Source of the DNA: Diplosphaera chodatii
Taxonomy: Eukaryota; Chlorophyta; Trebouxiophyceae; Prasiolales; Stichococcaceae
Assembly: GCA_032358165.1 (NCBI GenBank)
Contig: JAALGY010000019.1
Coordinates: 1,364,001-1,428,000 of the forward strand
Direction: 5' to 3'
DNA: 64,000 bases
The position numbers were made by a program, and so were the translations under genes. Positions 48,313-60,091 of the stretch are shown in pieces. The notes beneath the pieces are model-generated. The model saw nothing but the letters and a program-made list of their open reading frames with translations. It was not told the DNA's origin and did not search any database. Positions within the stretch are counted from its first letter, which is position 1. Every line of letters starts with the position of its first letter.

Positions 48313-50775
48313 TTACATGTTGGGGTTCATTGCATGATCACCATGCGAGGCCGGTGCTGGTGTCATGTGCGAGGCTGCTGCGGGTTGCGATGGCGCCGAT
48401 GGCGCATCACCCGCTGCAGAAGCCATGGCATCACCGGCTGCTCCGCTCGACTGATCGAACTTGAAGGCCACCTACGGAAAAGATGACACACATAGTGCGA
48501 CATGAGGCGACAATGGAGGGTGGAATACACATGTCATTGATGCTCGCCAAGTCTCTGAACACGCCAAGGGCTTACATCTCTGGTGTTGCTGATGTTGAGA
48601 ACTCAAAGTATTGTCGCAAAGGCACTCACCACAATGCACGAGATGTTATCGTTGCTGCCGCGCTGGAAGGCCTCATTGGTCAGGCGCACTGCCGCAGCTT
48701 CTGCAGTCGGCATGTTCTGTACATGCAGGCACACGGCTTCAGTTGATGCAGGGGCTTCTGCAGCCCCAGTAAGGATCCACTGGTACTGCAGTTGTAGGTA
48801 CCTGGACACCCATGTGAACGGATTATGAGCACAAAAACCGGTACACTGCCTAGCTTAGTGGCTCGCACCCGAACCATGGATATGGCGTCCTGGTTGCTGA
48901 TGACGTCCCACAGGCCGTCAGTGGCCATGATGAGCAGCGTGTCATCGCCTGACAGGCTCTCCTCCACCACATCCGGCTCCGCCACCACGTACTTCTTCAG
49001 CAGCCGGTCGCCAAAGGCGCGCGACACTGCAGCACAGCATCGTTCTCTAAGCTGGACTTCTGATGGCCACTTTGGTACACACCTTCACATGTCCACATCG
49101 AAGACGCACTCAACATTGTCGTGCTCAAGGTTGCCACAGCTGACAGACGATAGCTTACATCGACCTTTAAGCTTTGTACGGTTTTGCGGTGCACTGTCTC
49201 TTGCTTTTATTTGGAACAAAGTGCACTTGACAGCATTGTTGCTAAGCTGTGCGGTGACTTCGGCAGGATGCGGAAGCAAGGCCACGCAGCATCAGGCGGC
49301 CGCACCTGCGAGCACGCCGCCCACACGCCAGGTGCCGGCCCACACCACCACGCCGCCCGCCTCCTCGATGCGCTGCCGCTCGTCCGCCCGGTTGGGCTTG
49401 TGGTCCTCGCTCATGGGGTACGCTGCGGGGCGCACTGACACGCATCGGCGACGTGGCAGGTTCCACAGCACAGGTGCTCAATCATTCCAGTCAAAGGTCG
49501 TCCCCCCTGTCCACGTCCCATGCCAAGTGCACAGTATGGGAGCGACCGACCGGCAGCCTGACGCATGCAGTACATGTCCTCAGAGTTGAGCGCAATCGAG
49601 TCTAGATGACAGTGGTGCAAGAGCGGGGAGGAGGCAGACGCCTCCGGCAGCCAGGTCGTCACTTCGTGCGACGGCATGCAGTGGATCCGGTCAACGGTGG
49701 CGAGGGCCTCACCCTTGCCGCCGCGGGACAGCACCGCGCGGGAGTCGCCCACGTTGGCCACGATGAGGCGGTCCTCCAGCAGCACCGCAGCCACCGCGGT
49801 GCACCCGTCGTCCTTCTTCGAGTTGGCCTCGTCCGCCAGGTACGCCTTGTCCGTCTCCACAAACGCCTCCACTGCATGCGCCACACACGCTGTCAAACAT
49901 GTGCAGCATGTAGCGGTACTGGCTGGCCGGATGAAGGCCAAGGACCCTTTCTTGTCGACAAGTCAGCGCCACACACTGACGTCTGTGGGGCGCTAAATGA
50001 CTGGACTGCTGCGGACTCGAGAGGTTGCTTGGCGCGCCACCATCACAGCAGGTATGACCAAGAGTGGGTCCTTGTTGCATGCAAACAAGCGCACCCAGGG
50101 CCTGCTTGATGTCCGCATCAAATTTGTTGTGGCTCTGCAATGTTTTCCACAGATTCTCTTGCACATATGCTGCTGCGCCTGGCCCGCCGTGGCCTGTGCA
50201 GCAGCAGCGATGGGTGCTCAGACCCAAGCACAACCTTCATGCGCTTAGCGCAACAAAATTGCCTCAACGCCACACGGTCAGCACACTGCCGGGACTCGAT
50301 CCTCCGTCTCACCGTCAAATACGCCAAAGAAGCCCACTGTGCTGCCATTCGTTGGGTGTTGTGAGAACTGCATGAAGACAAATTCTGATCGTAATCATGA
50401 TCATGCTTGCACAGCACCAACCCGTTGCACACAGGGGTGGCCTCAACATTCATTCCATAGACATTACGAAGACGTTACGAAGCCAGAGCTGCACCTTGGC
50501 CTGAAGAAAGTCCTCCATGCTGGCACGCTTTCCGCGCAATGTGCTGTAGCCAAAGCTGACCCTGCCATCTTCCCTGCAGACGCCAGGTGCCACAAGCAGT
50601 GATTGTTGTGCACAAGAAGGCATTTCATATCCGCAGAACCTCTTCCTGCCCCAGGTTGCCGCCAGCAGGAGGCACTGCGCTAAAAGCAGCGCAATCGGGC
50701 TGCTCACCTGGTCTCGCCGCCGCTAGTCTTGCCCTCTGCCTTGGTGGGCGCTCCTCGTGTAGCTGTGCTATCCAT
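48313..50775 (-). CDS. PP2C-family protein phosphatase (PPM)
   Basis: Mn/Mg-dependent Ser/Thr phosphatase. Exons recovered: 50708-50775, 50495-50573, 50313-50336, 50095-50193, 49695-49870, 49306-49405, about 48870-49026, 48630-48700 and 48313-48471. The motifs of the fold appear in order: [27 protein letters not shown] (metal-binding DGHGG), [85 protein letters not shown] (metal Asp) and [12 protein letters not shown]. This is closest to the compact plant PP2C group with SRAFGD and [10 protein letters not shown]. The N-terminal exon ([15 protein letters not shown]) has no clear targeting peptide. Two junctions (exon 2/3, and the short exon after AISMVR) do not resolve cleanly and need cDNA. 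All metal ligands are present. Confidence 0.9.
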
Positions 50776-51954
50776 GGTTGCTCCTCTGCTGCCAGAGAAA
50801 CGTTGCATCAAATTGAGCGGCATCCGGCTAGAATCTGGTGGATCACCAACGCTGCGCCAGCCCGGTAGCCTGCGATCCGGCAAACAATAGCACAGCTCAG
50901 CAGCAGCAGTACAAATTAGTGTTCGGCGTATGCCTCCGCGCTGCATGTCGAGGTGCTGCCCTGCATGAACCCGTTGCCGCTCAGCAGCTGCGCATGCTGC
51001 TGGGTCCATCGCTGTTTTGGTGCATGCAGGGCATACAAGCACGCCTGGCGCACTTTCAAAACAGCGTGGAAGCGTGGTGTCGCGATGGGAACAGCAAGTA
51101 TGGAGAACTAACAGGTGCTCTGCTGGTCAATCAAAAGTGACACATCTACAAATGGGCCCAGCTCAGCTGCGTCACACCAGGTTGTGGCCTCCAGATCAGC
51201 CTCTACATGGGTTTGTGACATGCGTGGGGGCTTCATCTTGTGCTTGGGTTGCGGAGGACAGCGCCCTGCAGTATTCACCTGCCTGCCCTGTTCAGAAGCC
51301 CCAGCACCCTCAGCTCAGAGGTGCTGTGGGCGCCGGCCCCGTTGCAACCTGATGATCTTGTGGCACCTGTTTGCCCTGACAGCAGCCGCTGTCACACCCC
51401 TGACGCACGCGCAGAGCTTCGTCGCACTCTCGGTGACCAGCTGACTAAGGGCGAAGACGCGACGCCGGACGCAAACGGATTGCGTAGACCAGCCCAGCTG
51501 TTTGGTTGCAATCGGTCAGCGCTGTGCGTGTGTGTACACTCCAACCCGCGAGCTGGAGATTGCAGGTGCCCAGCTTCTGCCCAAGGGTCAGAAGAATTTT
51601 TTCAGATCACGTCATCTTTGGCAGGCCCCATGAGGCAAACCAGTGTGTGTGGTGAGGGTATGATGCGATTGCAACGGCTTTACAGGACGAACTCGGAGGG
51701 TCGAATAGCATTCGTTCTCCGAGGTGGCGTTCGGCAGCAGCCACAGCAGCAAAAGCACTGAGTACTGCCAATCCAAGCCGTGCAAGCACGCCTGGCAACT
51801 GTTCAGAATAGCCCGCAGCGGGGGTGTGTTCCAGCCTCCAGACCGTCTGCAGGCCGATGCCCGTGGGTGCACACAGCACGCAACACCCGACCAACACCCC
51901 AGCACGCCTCCATGGTCAGCCGCAAGCCCTCAGCAGCTTGATGAAGCCGCTGTG
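50776..51954. other. Intergenic region between PP2C start and CNOT2 3' end
   Basis: About 1.2 kb between two minus-strand genes. It holds the PP2C promoter and the CNOT2 3' UTR, with a minus-strand TGTAA at 51679-51683. Open frames of up to 170 codons lack domains and consistent splice sites. Confidence 0.45.
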
Positions 51955-54410
51955 TCAAAGTGCGCCACCGGGGGCAAGGCCGCCCGCGCCGCCGGGCTTG
52001 ATCGCTGAGGCGCCGCCGGGACCGCCGCCTGGCGGCGCCGCACCGCTGCCGGGCGCTGGGCGGGGCAAGTCTGGCGGCCGCTCCAGGCTGTCGTAGTGCA
52101 CCACGAAGTTGTCCTTCCGGACCGCGTCCCAGGTGTTGGTGTCAAAGACCAAGTATGAGCCGCGCTCAAAGCGCTCCGTTTTCATGATGGGCTCTGTGTT
52201 GGGGATGCGCGTCAGCCACAGCTTGAACTCCTTGTGGAACCACCACTGGCGTGCGGAAAGCTCATCAGCAGCCAGCAGCTGTGCCTCGTCCCCCGGCATG
52301 GAGTAGAAGATGTAGAACAACGTGTCCTGCTGGAACTTCGCAAAGTAGCCGGGCTGCAAGCGTGGCGGGTTGTGCAGGTAGCACGCCGGCACCTTGAAGT
52401 CGGGCTCCGCTTTGAGCGGACCATCCGCCCAGGGCGATGCAAAGGTCTTGTGCAGCTGGTCTGGCGAGTTGAGGTTGAGCCCAAGCGTGGTGAGGTCCGT
52501 CCCAAGCGCCAGGGTGGTCAGGTCGGGGTCGGTCATGCGGATGACGGACAGCAGGCCCAGGAGGCCGAAGCGGTCCGGCTGCCCTGGCGCCCCACCGCCC
52601 GGCTTCGGATCCGCCGCTGGTCCCCCTGCAGCGGCACCTGAGCTGGCACGCGACGCCGCCTGCTGCTGGTAGAACCGCTGCATCTGGTCGTAGTTCGGGT
52701 GCCCCGGCGGCAAGCTGACCCCTCCGCCGCCATCTGCCCCACCCTGGATTGACTGGTCGCTGCCGCTGCCGAGACCGCCTGGCTGCGATGGCTGCGGCTG
52801 GCCTTGACCCTCTCCCCCAGAGGCATCCGACTTGTTGGCATCCTGCGCCTCGCTGCTGCCGGGTGGTGGACCCGGCCGCGGTGCGCCTGGCAGCGCTGGA
52901 AATTCCTCTGGCTGCATGTTGAACTCCTGGCCCTTGCCGAGTGACAGTGCCACATAGGGATCTGGCCCCAGTGTAGCAGACGCGGCGGTGATCGGCGAAG
53001 GCCCTGCGGCGCTGCCGCCCCCTGGGTTAGCGGTGCCACCATCGGCCGTCACGCCCGCTGGCCGTGCGGGACCGCCACCCAGCGATGGAAAGTCCGACTC
53101 GTCGAATGTGATCGGCGCATCAGACTTGGAGCCACCCGCCCCCGCCTGCACTCACATGACGGCAAATGAGCGAACTGCACCTCACGAGGCTTCACACTAA
53201 TCAAATTTCAGCCTGGTACAAGTGAGACAGTCACCTGGCGCCCAGCTGCCTGGCTGAACTTGCCACCGGCCGCTGCGGCCATGCTGGTAGGGCCCCCGCC
53301 GCCACCGCCGCCGCCGCTGCCATCCAGCAAGGACATCAGGTCGCCGCTGGCGTGCAGGCTGCCTGCGCCAGGCTGCCGCGCAGGCGAGCCCACTGGCCCG
53401 CTTCGCATGCCCGCCCCGCTGCCGGCAAACCCGCTGCCCGCAAAGCCGCCTGAGATGCCAAGGCCCCCACTGCTGCGCTGGTGTCCGTCTGCTCCCGCGA
53501 GCCTCCCACCGAGTTCCAGTGACCCGCGTTGCTGCAGGCGTAGCTGGAACGTAAGTGCTCTCGTATGTTGTTATGCCTCTCAACCTGAGGCACCTGCCGG
53601 CTACCCAGAATGTGTTCTGTCCTTGGCTGATGAATGCACATGTCGGTCTTTGATACTGCAATCTGATCTGCAAGCATGCCTTTCCCTCTCGAGTTCAAGG
53701 TGCGCTCTAGAGTGTTCACCTGCGGGGCGCTGCCCTGCGGGGGCGCGGGTGCGGGGCTATCGCGCCTTCCGCTGAGGCCATTCATCGCCAGCAGTTGGCT
53801 GCCCGGCATGCCGCCACGTCCCGGTGCCTGCCCATACTGCTGCCCAAGCTGCTGCTGCGACACAGTGAGGTTGCAATCTTCGATAGACACGATTTTGCTG
53901 ATGTGTGGCAGCAATGTGACTGCCTGCATGCGTACACGCAGCACCATCAGCACCTGTAGCTGGCTGCTGAGGTTGCCGCTTGGGAAGCGGCCCTGGCCTG
54001 GCTGTGCCATTGGTATGCTGCCGATGCCTGATGCCTGCCTGCGGCGACCAGGAGACATGCCACCTGATGACTGCACTGTTGTCTTGACAAGATGCTCCCC
54101 TGAACTTCACAGCTGAGTTCAGTTGACGGTCTGCCTGAGCGCCCTACCTTGAAGGTGGCACCTGGCCCTGCAAGCCAAAGCTGCTCTGCAGACCATAGCC
54201 TCCTGCAGCAAAGGGACAAGGTCTCTGGTACAGCATTTGATCACAAGCAAGGTGCAAGCAGGCTACGACGGCAGTCAAAGGCAAAGCCGGCGTGAACGCG
54301 CCTGACTGCTGGTAGATCGCGTCGCTGCCCCCCTGCGGCTGGCCCCCAGCATACGATGCGAATGGGCGCGCATTGGAGGGGTCAATGCCTCCGCTGCCTG
54401 TGTTTAACAT
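51955..54410 (-). CDS. NOT2: CCR4-NOT complex subunit 2 (CNOT2/NOT2/VIP2)
   Basis: Scaffold subunit of the CCR4-NOT deadenylase complex in mRNA decay and transcription. Exons: 54302-54410, 54148-54202, about 53954-54104, 53720-53854, 53235-53531 and the long 51955-53145; about 645 aa. The start MLNTGSGG...SNARPFASY matches plant NOT2, which begins MLNSSLNGS...GRPF. The middle is low-complexity Gly/Pro/Gln, with FDESDFPSLGG and EFPALPGAPRP NOT2 linker motifs. The C-terminal NOT-box (NOT2/3/5 domain) runs from LLGLLSVIRMTDPDLTTLAL through PACYLHNPPRLQPGYFAKF, DTLFYIFYSMPGDEAQLLAA, WWFHKEFKLWLTRIP and GSYLVFDTNTWDAVRKDNF. Intron 1 uses a GC donor (CAG|GCGCGT at 54301-54300). The exon 2/3 junction leaves a very short intron and is uncertain. 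After the NOT box a Pro/Gly tail extends the protein. Confidence 0.93.
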
Positions 54411-55859
54411 CGAGGAGCTGCGCACCCCCCACTCCGCCCTTCTTGTCGCCTGTACAATGAGTAGGAAAGATGACCACCAATGCGCAGCAGCAACACCCTC
54501 TTGCTACCACCGGAAACCCTCACTACGCTCCTGAATTGCAGCAAATGTCAGTGGCTCCCCGTTACACAGACGTCAAGAGGGTATCCGCGCCAGCACCGCA
54601 TTGCGGGTTCGCACTCGCAGGCAGATCACGATACGGACACGACCAGCGATGCACGTCTCCTCCAGTGAGTGTCACGTCGCATCAGTGCGCATGCGCACAC
54701 CACATGCCTGGGCAGCATATCGCAGTGCTGATCTTCTGCCGACGACCACGAAGCTGCCAGACAGAATCGGACTGACTGCGACTGTGTCACACCCGCTGAA
54801 GCGCTCATATTACTCTTTGTGCAAGAGGATCAGTCGAGGTGACTGTCACGGAAAACTTCAGGAGCAGTCCATCGGGTGCCATGCTCGGCTGCAAGGCGCC
54901 TCACTCGCTCACTCAGCCTCCAAGGCAGCTTCTTACCATGTGCTGGTTGTTCCACGAGACGGTGCACGTGCTGGTTCGGTGTGCTTTCATAGTGCAAGCA
55001 AGTGAAGCACCCGCCAGCTCGGCATGTTAGGGTGGCTGCTACGATCCAAGTCACCATCGGTTGCCTGGGCAATCATGAGGAGTACCAGCAACCTGTGCGC
55101 GGCCTGTTGCCCGAGCTCACCTGCTGTTTAACGGGAACTTCCTTGGCATCTTCAGCCTCAACCCCTTTCTCGCCTCGCCGGGTGCACAGCCCCAGGTGAC
55201 GGTTACACAGCCTCTCCAGATGAGGATCTTAAGCTCACAGGACACTTGCGTACGGTGTTTTGCTGCTGCAGGCTCAGGTACAAGCGACCAAATCGCATGG
55301 GTTTAGCTTTTGCTGAAAGGCAACTTGTGCCGGTCATCAGCGGGGCACACCAGATCGGCGAGAAAGAAGGGCGATGAAAGGCGCGCAGCTGATGGTTGCC
55401 CGCTGCGGCGCTGCGCCGCTTAGTGATACAAAACACTGACCTGACGTTTCCGATCACACAGATTGTCCGTTGTTGGTTTTCGTGGAATACGGCTGACAGT
55501 TTATCACGCCCAACCAAATCTGAAATTTGCTGCAATCCCTTCAGAAGAAGCAAACGGAGTTTTGCCTTGAATCTGCTGGTGGCCAGCATCATTGCTGGAT
55601 AGCGCAGCCTGTTCATCTGATCAGTGGGCGTAACGTTTGTTCGCTCCTGAGGGCCTGCAAGCCTCGGCAGCCAGGAGGTTCTCAGGACCCATCATCAAGA
55701 GCACATCATGTAAGCTACACCAAGCACCACTGATTTCTGAGAGCACGCTTGCACTCGACCAGTATGCCTTGCCACAGACACCTGGCATATAATCGGCTCG
55801 CGCAGGTGCTGCTGCGCATGTAAGGGCCGCATTGGTGAGGCAACGATCGGTGCGGCTTG
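54411..55859. other. Divergent intergenic region between CNOT2 and eIF3j
   Basis: About 1.45 kb, less GC-rich than the genes around it. It should contain both promoters. One minus-strand open frame at 55203-55616 is listed separately; nothing else is credible. Confidence 0.45.
55203..55616 (-). CDS. Doubtful 137-codon open reading frame
   Basis: A continuous minus-strand frame in a moderate-GC stretch. The first 60 residues (MNRLRYPAMMLATSRFKAKL, then LLLLKGLQQISDLVGRDK) are basic and amphipathic, unlike the Ala/Pro/Cys-rich noise frames elsewhere. It has no recognisable domain, no introns and no nearby poly(A) signal. It could be a small single-exon gene, part of an untranslated region or chance. 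Confidence 0.2.
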   Translation of the reverse strand: MNRLRYPAMMLATSRFKAKLRLLLLKGLQQISDLVGRDKLSAVFHENQQRTICVIGNVRSVFCITKRRSAAAGNHQLRAFHRPSFSPIWCAPLMTGTSCLSAKAKPMRFGRLYLSLQQQNTVRKCPVSLRSSSGEAV

Positions 55860-57471
55860 ATGCCCTGCAGGGCGGACGACTCGTGGGAGGACTGGGAGGA
55901 GGCGGCGGACGTACCGGAGCTGCCCAAGCTGCCGGCCACGGGTGCTGCGCCGGCTGTCGATGACAAGTTTGCGGGCGAAGATGAGGGGGAGGACGAGCCG
56001 GAGCATGACGTCCCCCAACCCCAGCAGGTGAGCAGCTTGCCACTTCCTGTCATGCGTTTGACTGCCTCTGTGGAAGTGCACGACGAGTTTTGCTCAGCCA
56101 GGAGGCTCGCATCCAACATGGGGTGCAGACACAGCACATGATGGCGGCTGTGCAGCATAAGGTTGGCGCATCTAGTTGCCGTGAGCTGTGTGTGCTGTGT
56201 GCGCCATGGTAAACTCGCTGTGCCGCCTGCTGCAGCCAAAGAAGGCGGCGAAGCCCAAGTACGAGGACAAAGGCGCGGTGCCAGATGACACGCCACTCGA
56301 CGATCCCATTGCTGAGAAGCTACGGCAACAAAGGTAGGGCATCATCTGTCTGGTGTTTAGCATAACAATACGCTGCAGGTGCAGATGATTTTTGACAAGT
56401 TGGTTGGTGGGGTGCCATTGGCAGTAATGGTCAGTCTGCTCGAGCTTTGGCAAAGTACTGTAGCATGACTGTCTGCACTGTATGGCCGTGATCGCGCTTC
56501 AAACGGCTCAAACATGCGCAGGCTTGTGGAGGACGCAGACCTGCGGAGCGCACAGGAGCTGTTTGGTGGGGGCGGCGACATGCAGACGCAGAAGCTGAAG
56601 ACGCTAAAAGAACACGAAAACTATGGCAGAGTGAGCAGTCTGCAGCCATGCAATTTTGGAGCGCGCAGTGGAAGCACAGCTATGCCCACTCCTTCCTGCC
56701 AAGACTACACGAACAAGACTGGAACACTTCAGCCCGCATGGTGTTGACGTCATGACTTCCGCTCTGCAGGCAGTCGCGCTCACATACCTCAGGCAGCACG
56801 ACGGCAGCAACCACTACAAGGGGTTGCTGAAGGCGCTGCTCAAGGCAGCGCTCGAAAACGTGTCTGTGCAGGTGTGCCCATGGTGCCGCACTACAACCTG
56901 TGTGCCCCTGTTATGGCGTGCCAACCGTCGTCTGACTCAGTTGCACACGCCCAGCTGTGTGCCTGCCACCGTGTCTGGCTGCTGGACGTCACGTGACCTG
57001 ATCGTCACGTGACATCACCCACAGGAGACCAAGGACCTCGAGACGACGATAGCGGGCCTGCGGGCCGAGAAAATGAAGGCAGAGGCCGCCGCAGCCGCGG
57101 CCGCCAAGAAGGGTGCGCCCCCAGTAGCTTGCCGCTGCAGCGCATCATGGTGGCACCCGCCCCGGAGCGCTCTACAATTCCCAGCTATGAAAATGCACAA
57201 CATGCAAATCCTCATCCGGCTTGCAGGCGGCAGGAAGAAAAGCCTCAATGTGGGGTCGAAGGGCGGCAGCGCTGGCCTGGAGGACTATGTGTACTCTGAT
57301 GACGGCGGTGAGCCTCCTTGCCTGTGATTGGTTTGTTGCAGGTGTCCAGGTAAGGACGCATGTACCTTGGGCGTAGCTGCAGTCACGGTGCCACATCTTG
57401 CACTTGCAATGGCCGAGCCGGTGACCTGGGATAACATTTGCTGCCCAGGGGACGAGTACGACTTCATGTGA
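55860..57471 (+). CDS. EIF3J: Translation initiation factor eIF3 subunit J
   Basis: Loosely bound eIF3 subunit that sits in the 40S decoding centre and helps mRNA recruitment and ribosome recycling. Seven exons in phase: 55860-56027, 56236-56333, 56522-56630, 56770-56871, 57025-57112, 57227-57307 and 57449-57471; 222 aa. The acidic N-terminus ADDSWEDWEEAADVPELP is diagnostic. It is followed by a Lys-rich segment (PKKAAKPKYEDKG), TPLDDPIAEKLRQQRLVEDADL, and the helical core YLRQHDGSNHYKGLLKALLK. The C-terminus is YVYSDDGGDEYDFM*, the family DDYDDFM ending. The ATG at 55860 gives MPCRADDSW. CCTGCAG just before GGCGGAC could instead be an acceptor, making the true start M-ADDSW from an upstream exon. 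Confidence 0.93.
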
Positions 57472-57611
57472 GGCGGCCGGCCTCCTCAGCACTAGAGCGG
57501 TGGACTGAGCAGGTGGCTGGCATCGTCGCTGGCATCGTCGCTGGGCAGAGACGGGTGGGCGCTGGCGACAGCGCTGTATGGGCGGATTGGCGTATATTTG
57601 CAACAACAGCA

Positions 57612-57616
57612 TGTAA
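57612..57616 (+). other. TGTAA polyadenylation signal
   Basis: TGTAA about 140 bases after the eIF3j stop codon. Confidence 0.5.
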
Positions 57617-57760
57617 CGTCCACAGCCTGCACTCCGATAAACTAGTATGCAAACCGCAGCTGCATAGCACTCCTCCCCCAACGCTGCAGTCCCCCTGTTG
57701 GAGCTAGGGTCTCGGCTCCAGATTTGGCTGTTGTTCACTCAAGGTGCAGCCAAGGCCTGC

Positions 57761-58285
57761 TTACACCACACACGACAAACGGCCATCTGATAGAGTCAAG
57801 CGTGACTCTGTGACTCTAGCGATACGTGAGGTGCTGCAGCCAGCAGATAAGGCGGTGCACCCGACAACCGTGCCCGCGGCCCCAACCGAACGGGTGCGCA
57901 TGGCTAACGGATGCCCGAAGTTGCGCCAACCCCATCTGTTGGCGCATCTTGTATCCTGAACTGGCACTGCTGCACAGGTGAGGGGCAGCAAAGCAAGTTC
58001 TGCCGCAAGAACGCTTCTTGCGGTCTGTAGTAGAGGTTGCAGGTGCAGCAGCAGCGGATGCATGTTTTGCTGACAATGGAGCCGTTGATCCTCTAGAAAA
58101 TGCTTTCGTTTGGATATGCTGGGGTCAGCAAGGCAGGCGGATATGATCGCGGCACTTCCGGCAACCTCCCCGGCATGCACCCGCCGGATATCCGCTGCAC
58201 AGATTGCCGCAATCCTCCCAGGCTCGACATACTGCCGCAGCGCTTCTCTCACGCTGCTCTGTATCATATAGTGTCCATCTGACAT
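57761..58285 (-). CDS. Doubtful 174-codon open reading frame between eIF3j and the CBM1-like gene
   Basis: A single uninterrupted minus-strand frame. Its first 70 residues look protein-like (MSDGHYMIQSSVREALRQYV, then AAICAADIRRVHAGEVAG), while the remainder is Leu/Cys/Arg-rich noise. Its ATG lies only 24 bases from the ATG of the divergent CBM1-like gene, leaving almost no room for two promoters. It may be an antisense or 5' UTR artefact. No domain is recognised. The rest of 57472-58309 shows nothing beyond the TGTAA signal. Confidence 0.25.
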   Translation of the reverse strand: MSDGHYMIQSSVREALRQYVEPGRIAAICAADIRRVHAGEVAGSAAIISACLADPSISKRKHFLEDQRLHCQQNMHPLLLHLQPLLQTARSVLAAELALLPLTCAAVPVQDTRCANRWGWRNFGHPLAMRTRSVGAAGTVVGCTALSAGCSTSRIARVTESRLTLSDGRLSCVV

Positions 58286-58309
58286 GCCACTAGCAGCCTG
58301 ACGTGCAGG

Positions 58310-59927
58310 ATGGCTCGCGTCGGTTGGAAGGTGGGCCTGTTGGTGGCAGCGGCTGTGGTTGCTGTTGCAGTAGAGTCGTCAGAGGCGCGCCGGTTATTGG
58401 GTGAGTGAATGCCACTGACATGTGCATTCCCCACACCACGGCGGTTGTGTCGATGGCGAGGTGTCTTCGCCGGCATGCAAGGAGGCTGGCTGAGTGTGAC
58501 AGCGGCCATGTCATCCACAGTGCTGCTGTGTGTAAGAGGCCGCTGCGGGCAGGCATGCCTGGCGCGAGTGCGGCAAGATAAGCTTTGCTATCACCTGCGG
58601 TCTGAGGGTAGACAAACTGCCTGCAGGGCCCGCACCCTACCTCCAGTGCGGCGGCAGCGGTGGTGATTGTAAGAGTCCAGGCGGAGTCTGCAAGGACGTG
58701 GCATGGCCAAACTTCAAATGCGCGGGGGACTTTGTGTGCAATAGAATCAACGCCTTCTACTGGTGAGCATGGCATGTTGGTAGGCTTGAGCCGTCGCGCC
58801 ACCCACATACGACAGAGGTTGACACATGCGTCTTTATCAGGTCGAAGGCGTTGATCATACGTCTCTGAATGCACTTGCAGGCAGTGTGACAAGCCAAAGA
58901 GCCTGACCAACACAGGCGAGCTACCTCCTCTCCCTGCTGCTTCCGACGTTTTGTTGCATCCTTGAGAAGTCGAACCCAAGGAGGTGATGCTGTGCACGGG
59001 GTGAAGGTGATGCATCAATGCATTGCCTTTTTCAAATGCGCAGGTCCGCCAAGCGAACCCAAAGCCACCACTGCGCCCCGTACGTACAACCCTAGTGATT
59101 TCAAGCAGTGCGGCGGCGTCTCGAACTGCAAGGGCAGCCAGTGCCGTGACGGGGTGCGGCCCCCGCGCTTTCGCCCCAATCAACCCAGCAATCCCTGCTC
59201 ACACTGCCACCATGTCTTGTAGCCCACATTGCGATCTGCGACCCTGATGTCCGTTGGTCGTCGGCGCAGGTTTGGCCAGGCACCAAGTGCGCAGCAGGAC
59301 TCACGTGCTACAAGGTGTCTCAGTTCTACTACACCTGTGACGTGAAGCCGCCCAAGAAGACAGGTGCGCAGTTGCCCTGTAAGCTGACATCATTGGCGCC
59401 GGTCCTGAGCCTTGCCTCGTGAATGACGCCCACAGATGATACGGGCGGCAGCACACCCTGATGATTGGAAGCTTGCGGTTCTGGGCACCCAGGCTGACGG
59501 CCTCTAATGTGTGCTTTGGAGCAGGAGTTGACTGATGTCCACTTTCACGTGTTCACGTGTCTGCAGCGGCGCCGACGCTTGTGGAGGCGGTGGTCAGCTC
59601 GGGCAACGCCTGGAAGCAGTGCGGCGGGCTGACGTGCGAGGGCGCCGGCAAGGCCAAGTGCAAGGACGCGCCGTGGAAAGGCTTCCTCTGCCCAGCAGGT
59701 GCGTGTCCATGCCAGCAGCATGATTTGCCATCCCATATCTGCCTGAGTGTCCAAATGTGGCAACAAGGTGTGCGGTTGTTGACGCCCTGAACCTGCATGC
59801 TGCCAAACTGCGTCAAGCCTGAGCTCCGATCTGCCATGCTGTGCGCCCTGCAGGCTTCCAGTGCTACCGCTCGAACGCCTGGTACTGGGGATGCCGCACT
59901 GGGCCACTGACAGATGGTAGCGGCTGA
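58310..59927 (+). CDS. Secreted protein with three CBM1-like cysteine-rich modules
   Basis: Seven exons in phase (58310-58400, 58627-58762, 58881-58915, 59044-59153, 59270-59363, 59567-59698, 59854-59927) give 223 aa. Residues 1-27 are a signal peptide (basic MARVGWK, hydrophobic GLLVAAAVVAVAV, then SSEARR). Three six-cysteine modules follow, each starting QCGG and ending in an aromatic-rich C. Module 1 ends NRINAFYWQC, module 2 YKVSQFYYTC and module 3 YRSNAWYWGC; each has a C-K/R-D then W or WP in its middle. The CGG start and N-x-[FYW]-x-x-Q-C ending fit the CBM1 cellulose-binding pattern of fungi; the red alga Porphyra has a protein of CBM1 repeats. Pro/Thr linkers separate modules, and no catalytic domain is present. 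Intron 3 uses a GC donor (CAG|GCGAGC at 58916). Probably a cell-wall polysaccharide-binding protein. Confidence 0.8.
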
Positions 59928-60020
59928 TGCCTGTCTTTGTCATGCGTATGTACTCACATACAGCCCCTCATCCTATGATCAAATTGAACGATCTGGGTCT
60001 GCAAGCGCCAGGCAGGAACT

Positions 60021-60025
60021 GTAAA
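60021..60025 (+). other. TGTAA polyadenylation signal
   Basis: TGTAA about 95 bases after the stop of the CBM1-like gene. Confidence 0.5.
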
Positions 60026-60091
60026 CCCTTCGATCACACCCGAATGCAGAAGACTGGCGCTACTACACGACCCCTGCCTGTCTGGTGTGTC

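Noticed and set aside
51240..51761. 173-codon + strand open frame downstream of CNOT2
   Set aside because: Cys/Pro/Arg-rich, no domain, no start context; looks like 3' UTR or intergenic noise.
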